From: Thermoflexia bacterium
GTDB taxonomy: Bacteria; Chloroflexota; Anaerolineae; B4-G1; SLSP01
Reading direction: 5' to 3'
Assembly (NCBI GenBank): GCA_011192175.1
Contig: DUEJ01000155.1
Span: forward strand, 1 to 54,175
DNA length: 54,175 nt
The notes beneath the pieces are model-generated. The model searched no databases. It was not told the DNA's origin and saw only the letters and a list, made by a program, of their open reading frames with translations. Below, one piece after another: positions 42,638 through 49,858 of the stretch. Position 1 is the stretch's first letter, and every line of letters starts with the position of its first letter. The translations under genes and the position numbers were made by a program.

Positions 42638-43951
42638 ATGTCACACAAAAACATTCTAACGACCTTTGTTTTGGCAATTATTTTGACCGGAGGAGTTACT
42701 TACAATGCTGTATTTGCCAAATTTTTTGAGCAAGGCCTCGTATCCACCAGCGCAAATAATACGCATATTGGTGCGGAAATTGCTATCTCGGAGTTGGATA
42801 ATTCGCAATATCAACCGGCAGTCGCCTACAACTGGAAACACCAGGAATACTTGGTAGTATGGGAAAATGTATGGGGTGGTGGCGGACACGATATTTACGC
42901 TCAGCGTGTTTCGGATACCGGCGAGTTAAAAAGCTGGTTTTATGTACCGGATGATACGACGTTTACCAAACATGACCGCAAACAACCAGCCGTTGCCTAT
43001 GACCCAGTAAACGACAGATACCTGGTGGTATGGATTTACGATACTGTCGGAGATGGGAGTAATCTGGATATTCACGGGCGTTTTGTGCCCTGGGAAGGCG
43101 TTGATGCAGGGGAAAAAGAGTTTTCCATCAATGGCTGGAGTTCTAATCAATGGGAGCCAAAAATAGCCTACGGACGCACCCCTGAAGAATTTCTGGTGGT
43201 GTGGATGAATACCCCCAGTGGTGTATCAACATACATCAGCGCGCAACGCATAACCGCCGCAACTGGCGCAAAACCAGACAGCGCCATTAGCGTAACTTCG
43301 GGGGCTGAAAACAGAGACAACCCGGATGTGGCCTTCAATTTAGCGCAAAACCAGTATCTCATCACTTGGGATATTAATAACAGCGGTAGTGGTTTTGATG
43401 TTTATGGCCGTCGATTGCACGGTGGCAGCAACAACTTTGCCGGCGGAGAAATCGGCATTGCCGGCTGGCCGGGTAACGAAGAAAACCCTAGGGTAGCAGC
43501 ATGTAGTGCAATGGACAAATACCTGGTTGCCTGGCAATCGGCTGCCAGTGGGCACGATGATGTGTATGTGCGCTTTGTCAACAACGATGGGAGTATGGAA
43601 GCGCCGCTACTTGTAGGAGATACCCCGGCCAACGAACAATATCCTGAAGTTGCCTGCACAGAATCGGGCAGTATTTTTATGGTGGTCTGGAATCAGCAAT
43701 ACAGCAGCACATCAGGTCCGTATGGCGTATCAGGGCGATTCGCCTATTCAGATTTAACCGTCAGTGACGATTTTGCGGTCAGAGGTGTGAGCGTCGGAGG
43801 ACCTAATCGTTGGTATCCACTAATTGCTGGAGGGTATAGTAACTTTTTAGTAACGTGGGAACATCTACGCAGTGGCACGGCATATCAGGATATTCACGGG
43901 GTGCTGGCAACACCTTACACTGTTTTCTTGCCGCTTGTCATCAAAAATTGA
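42638..43951 (+). CDS. Secreted protein with seven beta-propeller-like repeats and FLPLVIKN tail
   Basis: 437 residues. Signal peptide 1-28 (cleavage near VFA). Seven repeats of about 45-58 residues follow, each with a core like PAVAYxxxxxxYLVVW followed by a D-I-x-G-R strand. Examples are KQPAVAYDPVNDRYLVVW and NPDVAFNLAQNQYLITW. Seven copies suggest a seven-bladed propeller. The C terminus ends VFLPLVIKN, a short hydrophobic tail plus basic residue seen on many Chloroflexota exported proteins. No catalytic residues are recognised. Extracellular binding role is inferred. Confidence 0.75.
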   Translation: MSHKNILTTFVLAIILTGGVTYNAVFAKFFEQGLVSTSANNTHIGAEIAISELDNSQYQPAVAYNWKHQEYLVVWENVWGGGGHDIYAQRVSDTGELKSWFYVPDDTTFTKHDRKQPAVAYDPVNDRYLVVWIYDTVGDGSNLDIHGRFVPWEGVDAGEKEFSINGWSSNQWEPKIAYGRTPEEFLVVWMNTPSGVSTYISAQRITAATGAKPDSAISVTSGAENRDNPDVAFNLAQNQYLITWDINNSGSGFDVYGRRLHGGSNNFAGGEIGIAGWPGNEENPRVAACSAMDKYLVAWQSAASGHDDVYVRFVNNDGSMEAPLLVGDTPANEQYPEVACTESGSIFMVVWNQQYSSTSGPYGVSGRFAYSDLTVSDDFAVRGVSVGGPNRWYPLIAGGYSNFLVTWEHLRSGTAYQDIHGVLATPYTVFLPLVIKN

Positions 43952-43994
43952 CCTTGTCAGATTTTCTCAAATATGAAGAGGGAGAGGGCGAAAG

Positions 43995-44351
43995 ATGTCA
44001 CATAACAATGTAGAACAAAAACCTTCAGAAACGGCCTTGTTTGCCGCATTAAGAAGAACTATCGCCAACAAAGAGTATAAAAATAGAAAATTCGGGCCAG
44101 ATGATTTGGCAGAATATTTTTTACCTCCACATTTTAGATTTTTTCTGAAATTTGAAACAATTCGTGCAAACACCAAAGATAAATTGAACAAGTTTTTACC
44201 GGGACTAAATGAATACCAGAACGGCCTATTTCGACAGGCTATTTGTGGAGGCTCTAAACAACAAAATTCCTCAAATTGTACTGCTTGGCGCGGGGTACGA
44301 TTCAAGGGCGTATCGTTTTGCGAAGTTGATTCATGGTACGAAGATATTTGA
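43995..44351 (+). pseudogene. PPM1-type methyltransferase, N-terminal part before a frameshift
   Basis: The first about 74 residues (SETALFAALRRTIANKEYKN, then FGPDDLAEYFLPPHFRFFLK and LNKFLPGLNEY) match the N terminus of leucine-carboxyl-methyltransferase-like (PPM1/TcmP) enzymes. After NEY (about 44216) the reading becomes unrelated (QNGLFRQ), while the proper continuation RTAYFDRLF is in another frame. Family members usually have about three residues between NEY and RTAYFDR; here only one base separates them, so a deletion of about 8 bp is inferred. Loss of function or a sequencing error are both possible. Confidence 0.72.
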
Positions 44352-44889
44352 ATTGGATATTGCTCCGACCCAGGATAGAAAAAAGAAATGCTTGAAAAAA
44401 ACAAAGATAGACATTCCGCAACAAGTCACTTTCGTTCCCATAAATTTTAACCAAGAATCACTGAAAAACATTCTCCAAGAAGCAGGATATCAGAGCCATC
44501 AAGAAACACTATTTATCTGGGAGGGAGTTAGTTACTATCTCACTGCAGAATCAGTCGATGCGACATTGGAATTCATTAGTCATTCTTTACCTAAGGAAAG
44601 CCTCATAGCATTTGACTACACAGTCTCAATCACAGAAGATAATATGAATTGTTATGGCGTAAAAGAGTTTGCTCGGACAATGAAAGAACACCACGCAAAC
44701 GAGGAGCTTCTTTTTTCTATTGCTGAAGGGGAAATAGAATCATTTCTAGCGCAAAGAAATCTGAAAGTGGTTGAACACTTGGACAATAAAGAGATAGAGA
44801 GAACGCATTTAATAGCTGCTCAGGGGTCATCGATGGGGCAGATAACTGGACATTTTCGTTTTATATTGGCCTCACCAAAGGCCCCCTGA
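44209..44889 (+). pseudogene. PPM1-type methyltransferase, C-terminal part after a frameshift
   Basis: 226 residues that carry the SAM-binding core of the same enzyme: RTAYFDRLFVEALNN, the glycine motif IVLLGAGYDSRAYRF, the acidic FELDIAPTQ and FIWEGVSYYLTAESVD, ending ASPKAP. The ATG at 44209 overlaps the upstream part, so this segment could be translated alone, but it lacks the N-terminal cap. It is A+T-rich compared with flanking genes. The stop is 15 bp before an attC-like structure, the arrangement of an integron cassette. Confidence 0.75.
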
Positions 44890-44904
44890 GCGTCAAGCTG
44901 AGAA

Positions 44905-45020
44905 ACTTAACAAGCGCATGAACCCGACACAGCTATCGGCGGTCTGGCGGGCATTCAGGCTGGTTTCTATTGAGAAGCATCACGCCGCACCCGCCAAGCG
45001 CGTTATGCAATCCGTTAGAG
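44905..45020 (+). other. attC-like recombination site, candidate 1
   Basis: Left: ACTTAAC (44905-44911, fits RYYYAAC), spacer, then GCATGAAC (44916-44923). Right: GTTATGC (45002-45008), AATCC, then GTTAGAG (45014-45020, six of seven to GTTRRRY). GCAT-AAC pairs with GTT-ATGC, leaving one unpaired G as in the extrahelical base of real attC sites. Length 116 bp is in the usual range. It lies directly after the methyltransferase gene. The outer R boxes pair only at TAAC/GTTA. Confidence 0.5.
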
Positions 45021-45111
45021 ACTTACCTTGGCAACGAGCATAGAAATTATTTTCGCAGGAAAAAATGGTATGATGACTGTATGAGAATTCACAAAATAAG
45101 GTCACTGAAAA

Positions 45112-45309
45112 ATGGAAAATCAGCGAACTATAGCGAAAGTATATAAAAAAGTAAAATTGAGTGAACAAGGGACGGATTATACTTACTGGCAAACACAAAG
45201 TCCCGAAAAGCGCTTATTAACCTTAGAGCAAATTCGTCAAGAATATAACTGGTGGAAATATGATACTCAACCCGGATTTCAAAAAGTTTTTTCAATTATT
45301 AAACGCTAA
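45112..45309 (+). CDS. Small protein upstream of a nucleotidyltransferase, putative antitoxin
   Basis: 65 residues, basic and rich in Gln, Lys and Tyr (AKVYKKVKLSEQGTDYTYWQ, then TLEQIRQEYNWWKYDTQPGF). It overlaps the following nucleotidyltransferase gene by 50 bp, so the two are co-translated. Similar short proteins precede AbiEii/DUF6036-type nucleotidyltransferases in many genomes. Pairing with a toxin-like enzyme suggests an antitoxin or accessory role. An extended -10-like TGGTATGAT (45066-45074) lies upstream. No DNA-binding fold is evident. Confidence 0.62.
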   Translation: MENQRTIAKVYKKVKLSEQGTDYTYWQTQSPEKRLLTLEQIRQEYNWWKYDTQPGFQKVFSIIKR

Positions 45310-45700
45310 CGCAGTACGTTACTTGATAGTCGGGGGATATGCAGTAGCGTATCATGGCTATCCGAGATATACCAAAGATGTAGATATTTGGCTATGGATA
45401 AATCCAGAAAATGCCGCGCGAGTAGTAAAAACGTTAAAGGATTTTGGTTTTTCGTCGTTAGGGTTAGAAGCCAATGATTTTCTGGCTCCAGACACAATCA
45501 TACAATTAGGTTATGCTCCAAATCGAATTGATTTAATCATGGGAGTACCGGGGGTAGATTTTGAAGAGTGTTACGCAGTTAGAAATGAAGAGGAAATTGA
45601 TGGGATAAAACTCAAGTTTATTGATTTAGCGGGTTTGAAGAAATCCAAAAAGGCCTCCGGAAGAACCCAAGATATCGCAGATATAGAGAATTTAGCCTAA
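45260..45700 (+). CDS. Nucleotidyltransferase of the AbiEii/DUF6036 type, putative toxin
   Basis: 146 residues. The N terminus has YLIVGGYAVAYHGYPRYTKD followed by VDIWLWI. This is the nucleotidyltransferase core: a GG/GGYA loop followed by Asp-x-Asp (DVD). It is shorter than classic AbiEii (about 300 residues), and lacks a separate helper domain. Enzymes of this group add nucleotides to tRNA or proteins in toxin-antitoxin and abortive infection systems. Here activity is inferred. The stop codon is 27 bp before the second attC-like structure. Confidence 0.72.
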   Translation: MILNPDFKKFFQLLNANAVRYLIVGGYAVAYHGYPRYTKDVDIWLWINPENAARVVKTLKDFGFSSLGLEANDFLAPDTIIQLGYAPNRIDLIMGVPGVDFEECYAVRNEEEIDGIKLKFIDLAGLKKSKKASGRTQDIADIENLA

Positions 45701-45727
45701 TCAGAAAACACTCTCTGGCGAAAACGT

Positions 45728-45854
45728 TTCGAACCCCGCGTTAAGTTGACCCGCCTTCGGCTCTGGGATGCGGCGCGATTTTTGGTCAATTTCTTTCGGG
45801 TAAAATTGGATTGCGTTCACTAAATCGGCGGGCAGCTTACGCAAATCGTTAGGC
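45728..45854 (+). other. attC-like recombination site, candidate 2
   Basis: Right end: CTTACGC, AAATC, GTTAGGC (45848-45854, exact GTTRRRY). Left: TTCGAAC (45728-45734), then GCGTTAAG (45738-45745). GCG-TAAG pairs with CTTACGC, leaving one unpaired T. Further inside, CCCGCC and GGCGGG pair. Length 127 bp. The left R box keeps AAC only; an alternative left box GCCTAAT at 45694-45700 would give perfect R pairing but a 161-bp site. Confidence 0.45.
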
Positions 45855-46056
45855 GCGCGAATCAAACAGTGCGTTACTGAACTGGTGAAAATCCAATCTG
45901 TGCCCTTCCGCAAGGTATGGAAACTTCGGCCCCTCTCCCCTAGCCCCCGTAGAAAGAATTCAGATTAGTGTCACGCGACTTTCGCCACTGCCGCGACTAA
46001 AGGCGCCAGCGCGCTGGCACGGAATGACAAGTTACAACGCGCCAGGAATTGCGCAG
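45855..46056. other. Intergenic region without recognised features
   Basis: About 200 bp with no gene. GCGACTAAAGGCGCC near 45993 resembles the degenerate GCGA-N-TCGC repeats. Nothing else is supported. Confidence 0.4.
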
Positions 46057-46401
46057 CTACGCAGCGACGCCGACTCTCACCAGGTTCCCCTGGAGAGTGC
46101 CGGCCCCTTCTTTTTGCTGCCAGGAGCGCCAGAGCAGCATCCCCCCCACAAGGGAGAGAATACCTCCGCCCAGGATACCGAGGAAACCAGCCACTTGTCG
46201 AAATTGTTGGTGGACTGCTTGCCGCCGCGCGGCCTCTCGAAGCAGCTCGCCCTCTAACGCCGCCACAAAATCCAGCGACGGGACAACGGGCGGCAGCGCC
46301 TGCCGCACCGCCTCGGCCACCCCCGCTTCCTCGGCAGCGCTCACAGGCGATGCGCAGGTCTCATTCAAAGTAATGTATGTAGCCCCCCATTTAAGCCTCA
46401 T
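46057..46401 (-). CDS. Small membrane protein co-transcribed with the ECF sigma factor, putative anti-sigma or partner
   Basis: 114 residues from the ATG at 46401, which overlaps the sigma gene end by 11 bp. The soluble part has SPVSAAEEAGVAEAVRQ, then SLDFVAALEGELLREAARRQ, similar in pattern to the N-terminal regions of anti-sigma-like proteins. One transmembrane helix follows (GFLGILGGGILSLVGGMLLW) with a short tail. No zinc-binding HxxxCxxC is present, so it is not a standard ZAS anti-sigma factor. Regulation of the adjacent sigma factor is inferred from position and topology. Confidence 0.6.
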   Translation of the reverse strand: MRLKWGATYITLNETCASPVSAAEEAGVAEAVRQALPPVVPSLDFVAALEGELLREAARRQAVHQQFRQVAGFLGILGGGILSLVGGMLLWRSWQQKEGAGTLQGNLVRVGVAA

Positions 46402-46945
46402 TGGATTCCACCTCCACCATAATTTCTCGTAGATATTGGAGCGTGCGATAATAAAGTGCCTTGATTGCTCCCTCCGTGCGACCCAATACTTCCGCGATCT
46501 CCGCGTTGGAAAACCCCTCCACAAATTTTAGGATGATCAGAGTCCGACGCTCCGCGGGCAAGGCCCCGATAACGCGCAGCAAGTGCGCTTCCTCCTCCCG
46601 CGAGCTCAAACCTTCGTCAGGTTTCCCCCAAGCCGATTCCAGAGACGCGACCGCGTCCATAGTCACCTGGGGATGACGCCCCCGGTCCCGATGATGATTC
46701 GCCATCAGATTGTGCGCGATTTTGAAGAGCCAAGCCTGGAAAGTCCCCCGCTGCCGGTACTTTCTCAAATAGCGCAAGGCCCGCTGGAAAGTTTGCGAGG
46801 TAAGATCTTCCGCATCGGCCCGGTTGCCAGTATGACGATAGTGATAATTATAGATGCGCTGCACATATTGACGATACAATTCTCCAAACGCCTGAGGATC
46901 GTTTTGCGCCTGCTCGATCAGGGCGCGCTCATCTTCTGCACTCAT
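46391..46945 (-). CDS. ECF-type RNA polymerase sigma factor
   Basis: 184 residues. Region 2 (about 20-85): FGELYRQYVQRIYNYHYRHT, DAEDLTSQTFQRAL, TFQAWLFKIAHNLMANHHRD. Region 4 (about 125-175): LPAERRTLIILKFVEGFSNA, EIAEVLGRTEGAIKALYYR. The linker is short. GGGGAGGG lies before the ATG. It directs RNA polymerase to a small set of stress or envelope promoters. The downstream small membrane protein gene overlaps it and is the likely regulator. Confidence 0.94.
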   Translation of the reverse strand: MSAEDERALIEQAQNDPQAFGELYRQYVQRIYNYHYRHTGNRADAEDLTSQTFQRALRYLRKYRQRGTFQAWLFKIAHNLMANHHRDRGRHPQVTMDAVASLESAWGKPDEGLSSREEEAHLLRVIGALPAERRTLIILKFVEGFSNAEIAEVLGRTEGAIKALYYRTLQYLREIMVEVESNEA

Positions 46946-47093
46946 CTACCCTCCCCGCAAAATTTAGCTCCATGCAAGGATATTATACCAGCATGGATAC
47001 CGAGCCGCAGCGGAGATACCTCCAACTGACTACAACCCCATCAACCGCAAAAAGTTACGGCCAGAAATCAACGTAACTTTTAGCAACTAGCGG

Positions 47094-47102
47094 TGTTATA
47101 AT
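47094..47102 (+). promoter_or_regulatory. Extended -10 promoter for degV
   Basis: TGTTATAAT at 47094-47102, a TGN-extended consensus -10, 46 bp before the ATG. A good -35 box is not seen. Confidence 0.55.
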
Positions 47103-47148
47103 CAAAACTGGAAGAAGAGAGTAAAATATTTTACGAAGGAGTCCAATA

Positions 47149-48006
47149 ATGAAGCGTATTGCAATTGTCACCGATAGCGCCGCAGATCTACCACCAGAGT
47201 TAGTGGAGCAGTTTGATATCTCCGTCATCCCCTTGCACATACATTGGGGAGATGAGACTTTTTTCGATGGCGTGACGCTGAAAGCCGCCAACTTCTATCA
47301 TCAGTTGGCGGAACGGGCAGAATTCCCCAAAACTTCGCAGCCTTCAGTGGGAGAGTTCTGCGAATTCTTTCAAGCAACCGCTGATCGTCTAAAAACTGCT
47401 ACAATCCTAGGCATCTTCCTCTCCTCGCCGTTGAGCGGCACCTTAGCGTCGGCCATCCAGGCGCAGGCGATGTTGCCCCATCTCCAAATCGAACTGGTCG
47501 ATTCCCGCTTCATCTCAATGGGAGTGGGATTCCAGGTGCTCACGGCGGCCCGCGCCCAGCAGCAGAATATCCCCTTAGCCGCCATCACCACACAAATGGC
47601 GACGGTACGCAGTCAGATGCGCCTTTTCATAGTATTGGATACGCTAGAATACCTACATCGCGGCGGGCGCATTGGCGGCGCCGCCCATCTGTTCGGCTCA
47701 CTGCTCAACCTCCGGCCGCTGTTGGGCATTGAAAATGGCAAAATCGTAGCTCTGGGCAAAGTTCGTGGCCGTCGCAAATCGTTACAACACCTGGTGGAAC
47801 TGCTGGAAAAGGAGTTGGCGGGGCGCCAGCCTGCCGAGCTGGCTATCATGCATGCCGAAATCCCCGCAGATGCCGCGTTCCTGGCCGCGCAGATCCAAGA
47901 GCGCGTTAATCCTCGGCAGCTCTATACAGGCATACTCACCCCGGCTCTAGGCTGCCACGGCGGGCCAGGTGCCATTGGGATAGCCTTTTATCCAGAAAGC
48001 GAGTGA
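47149..48006 (+). CDS. DegV family fatty-acid-binding protein
   Basis: 285 residues. DegV fold with IAIVTDSAADLPPELVEQFD, the Thr-Ser PKTSQPSVGEF, FLSSPLSGTLASAIQAQ, and YLHRGGRIGGAAHLFGSLLN, residues that hold a fatty-acyl chain and, in FakB, receive it for phosphorylation by FakA. No fakA is visible. Upstream lies an extended -10. The last residues and the stop TGA are in an octamer repeat. Confidence 0.92.
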   Translation: MKRIAIVTDSAADLPPELVEQFDISVIPLHIHWGDETFFDGVTLKAANFYHQLAERAEFPKTSQPSVGEFCEFFQATADRLKTATILGIFLSSPLSGTLASAIQAQAMLPHLQIELVDSRFISMGVGFQVLTAARAQQQNIPLAAITTQMATVRSQMRLFIVLDTLEYLHRGGRIGGAAHLFGSLLNLRPLLGIENGKIVALGKVRGRRKSLQHLVELLEKELAGRQPAELAIMHAEIPADAAFLAAQIQERVNPRQLYTGILTPALGCHGGPGAIGIAFYPESE

Positions 48007-48061
48007 GCGAGAAGGCGAAAAAGCAAGTGAGCGAGTGAGCGAGAAAGCGAAAAGGCAAGGA
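47998..48061. repeat. Octamer tandem repeat, AGCGAGNN type, overlapping the degV stop
   Basis: Eight 8-bp units (AGCGAGTG, AGCGAGAA, GGCGAAAA and variants), also readable as two 32-bp halves. It contributes the last codons and the stop of degV. The reverse-complement form occurs at 33059-33082. Confidence 0.8.
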
Positions 48062-48076
48062 AATGAGCTCAACAAA

Positions 48077-48116
48077 AAACCGCCGGGAGGCAATGCCTCC
48101 CGGCGGTTTATCTTTT
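48077..48116. terminator. Bidirectional intrinsic terminator between degV and pgi
   Basis: A perfect 15-bp stem (48077-48091 with 48095-48109) with a three-base loop, an A-run on the left and a T-rich tail on the right. It can serve both convergent transcription units. Confidence 0.9.
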
Positions 48117-48129
48117 GCGCGGCCCAACC

Positions 48130-49227
48130 TCAGAGCGCGTGCCGCAGCTTCTCAATTCCCTGGACAACCTCTGTGCCCAGGTGGAAGTGGATCACGCGCC
48201 GATTCTCACCGCGCAACGCCCGGTAATCGCCCTGCGCCTGCGCCGCTTGGAGCACGCCAAAGGTGATTGCGGAATCCCACATCCCGGCCGCATCGGGAAT
48301 AGGCAGATCGCGCTCGGTATCCGCGGTGAGCTGGATAAAGAGGCCGTTCCCGCCATCGCCCTTATGCAGCTGCCCGGTGGAGTGAAGGAAACGCGGCCCA
48401 AAGCCCAACGTGGTCGCCAACTGCGTGCGCTCCAACAAGGCCCCGCGCAAAGCGCGTAACGCGCCGTCAATCTCATCCGTGGGCGGCAGAAAAGCTTGGA
48501 GCGCGATGTAATCCCCCGATCCGGCCTGCGCCAGGAAAGTGCGGAAAGTCTCTGCATCCAACGGAGCGACCTCGCCGGCAGGCAGCGCGCCGGTCTCTTG
48601 ATATGCCGCGACCATCTGGCGCGCCTGCTTTTTGGCCGCTTCCACGTTCGGTTGATCGAAAGGCTGCACGTCCAACCGCGCGCCAGCGACCGCTGTCGCC
48701 ATCCCCCAGAGGAAAAAGAGCGCACCCACATCATAACGGTCGTCCAGTGGAATACGTACCAGCGGTTGCCCGGCAGCCGCCAACGCGGCCAGCGGCGCTT
48801 CATAGGCAGTGTCACCGGGCAACGCCATGGAGACAAAGAGCCGATCCGCGCCGTACTCCTTCGGGGCGCAGAGCGGCTCGGCCACCACCGGTAAAATGCC
48901 GCGCCCTTCTTTCCCGGTACTCTCGGCCACGATCTGCTCGACCCAATTGCAGAAAGGGCTAATGGCTGGCGAGGTGACGAAAGTCAGTTTGTCGCGTCCC
49001 GCTTTGGCGAGTTCCCCCAGCACCACGCCCAACCACGCGCCGGGATTTTCCGCTACCGGCGTCTCTGGCCCGCAAGCGGCGCGCATAGCTAAGGCACGAG
49101 ATAACAGCAACTCCACATCCACGCCCGCCAGCGCGGCTGGTACCAACCCAAAATAGGAGAGGGCGGAATAACGTCCGCCCACCGCTGGATTATTCAGAAA
49201 GACCTCGCGGAACGCGAATCTCTCGAC
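48130..49227 (-). pseudogene. pgi: Glucose-6-phosphate isomerase, part after an in-frame stop
   Basis: Continues in the same frame as the upstream part after TAG at 49228-49230. The residues after the stop (VERFAFREVF, then NNPAVGGRYSALSYFG) match the expected family order with no gap. It contains KEGRGILPVVAEP, EYGADRLFVSM, GFGPRFLHSTGQLHKGD and a final HFHLGTEVVQGI, as in the transaldolase-PGI fusion type. A GTG at 49182 could restart translation. It converts glucose-6-phosphate to fructose-6-phosphate when intact. Confidence 0.85.
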
Positions 49228-49782
49228 CTACGACTCCAATTTACTGCCGGGATCGGTGATGGCGATGAAATGCTTACCAGCTTCCGTCTCTCCCAGCTCC
49301 TCGACGCCCCGCGTGTAAAAGTATTTGAAGAAAGAGAGCGTCTCGGCGGTGCCGCCAGATTTGGTCGCCACGATATAGAGTGTCTTCTCCAACTCGAAAC
49401 GTTCCGCGTAATCCCTAACCGCCGCCGGAGAGGTGCTATCCAGAACCTCAAGCTGCAATCCTGGCTCCGCGCCGGCAAAGAGCTGCCCGAAGATTTCTGG
49501 GGCCAGGCTAGAGCCGCCCATCCCCAAAACCAACACGTTCCGGTAGCCTTCCGCCAGCAGCGTATCACGTAGCGCCGTAAGGCGGGACGTCTCCGCCGCC
49601 ATCTCCGCCGGAAGGTCTAACCAGCCCAGTCGATTAGTGATCTCGGCGGGGTCAGGTCGCCAGACGGTATAATCTCTCTCCCAAATACGGGGGAGAACGC
49701 GCTCGGCTTCCGTTTCAGTCAGCGCGTCAGTTACCAGGGTTTGATAAATGCCTAATTGCGAATGTGTGAGTAAGTTTTCCAT
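49228..49782 (-). pseudogene. pgi: Glucose-6-phosphate isomerase, N-terminal part before an in-frame TAG
   Basis: 184 residues ending ITDPGSKLES before TAG. It has the first sugar-isomerase fold: NVLVLGMGGSSLAPEIF, LDSTSPAAVRDYAE, VATKSGGTAETLSFF. GAGGAGAA precedes the ATG at 49782. The two parts together give 550 codons, a normal length, and there is no shift of frame. It lies 76 bp downstream of glk, in the same direction. Either a real nonsense mutation, a base error, or (less likely) read-through explains the TAG. Confidence 0.85.
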
Positions 49783-49797
49783 AGTTCTCCTCTGGGA

Positions 49798-49853
49798 ATA
49801 AGTCTAAAGTCGCCAGTCATAAGTCTAAAGTCACCAGTCAAAGGTCTAAAGTC
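49798..49853. repeat. Heptamer tandem repeat, inverted GACTTNN type
   Basis: Eight 7-bp units ending AGTC or GGTC (TAAAGTC, GCCAGTC, ATAAGTC and variants), the longest heptamer array in the window. It fills the gap between glk and pgi, ending 5 bp before the glk stop. Confidence 0.9.
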
Positions 49854-49858
49854 ACAGG

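Noticed and set aside
46024-46432. Plus-strand frames opposite the small membrane protein
   Set aside because: No ribosome site and no hydrophobic or domain pattern; the minus-strand gene overlaps the sigma gene in operon style.
49228-49230. Pyrrolysine or selenocysteine-type recoding in pgi
   Set aside because: No supporting element or enzyme is seen, the site is not catalytic, and error or mutation is simpler.
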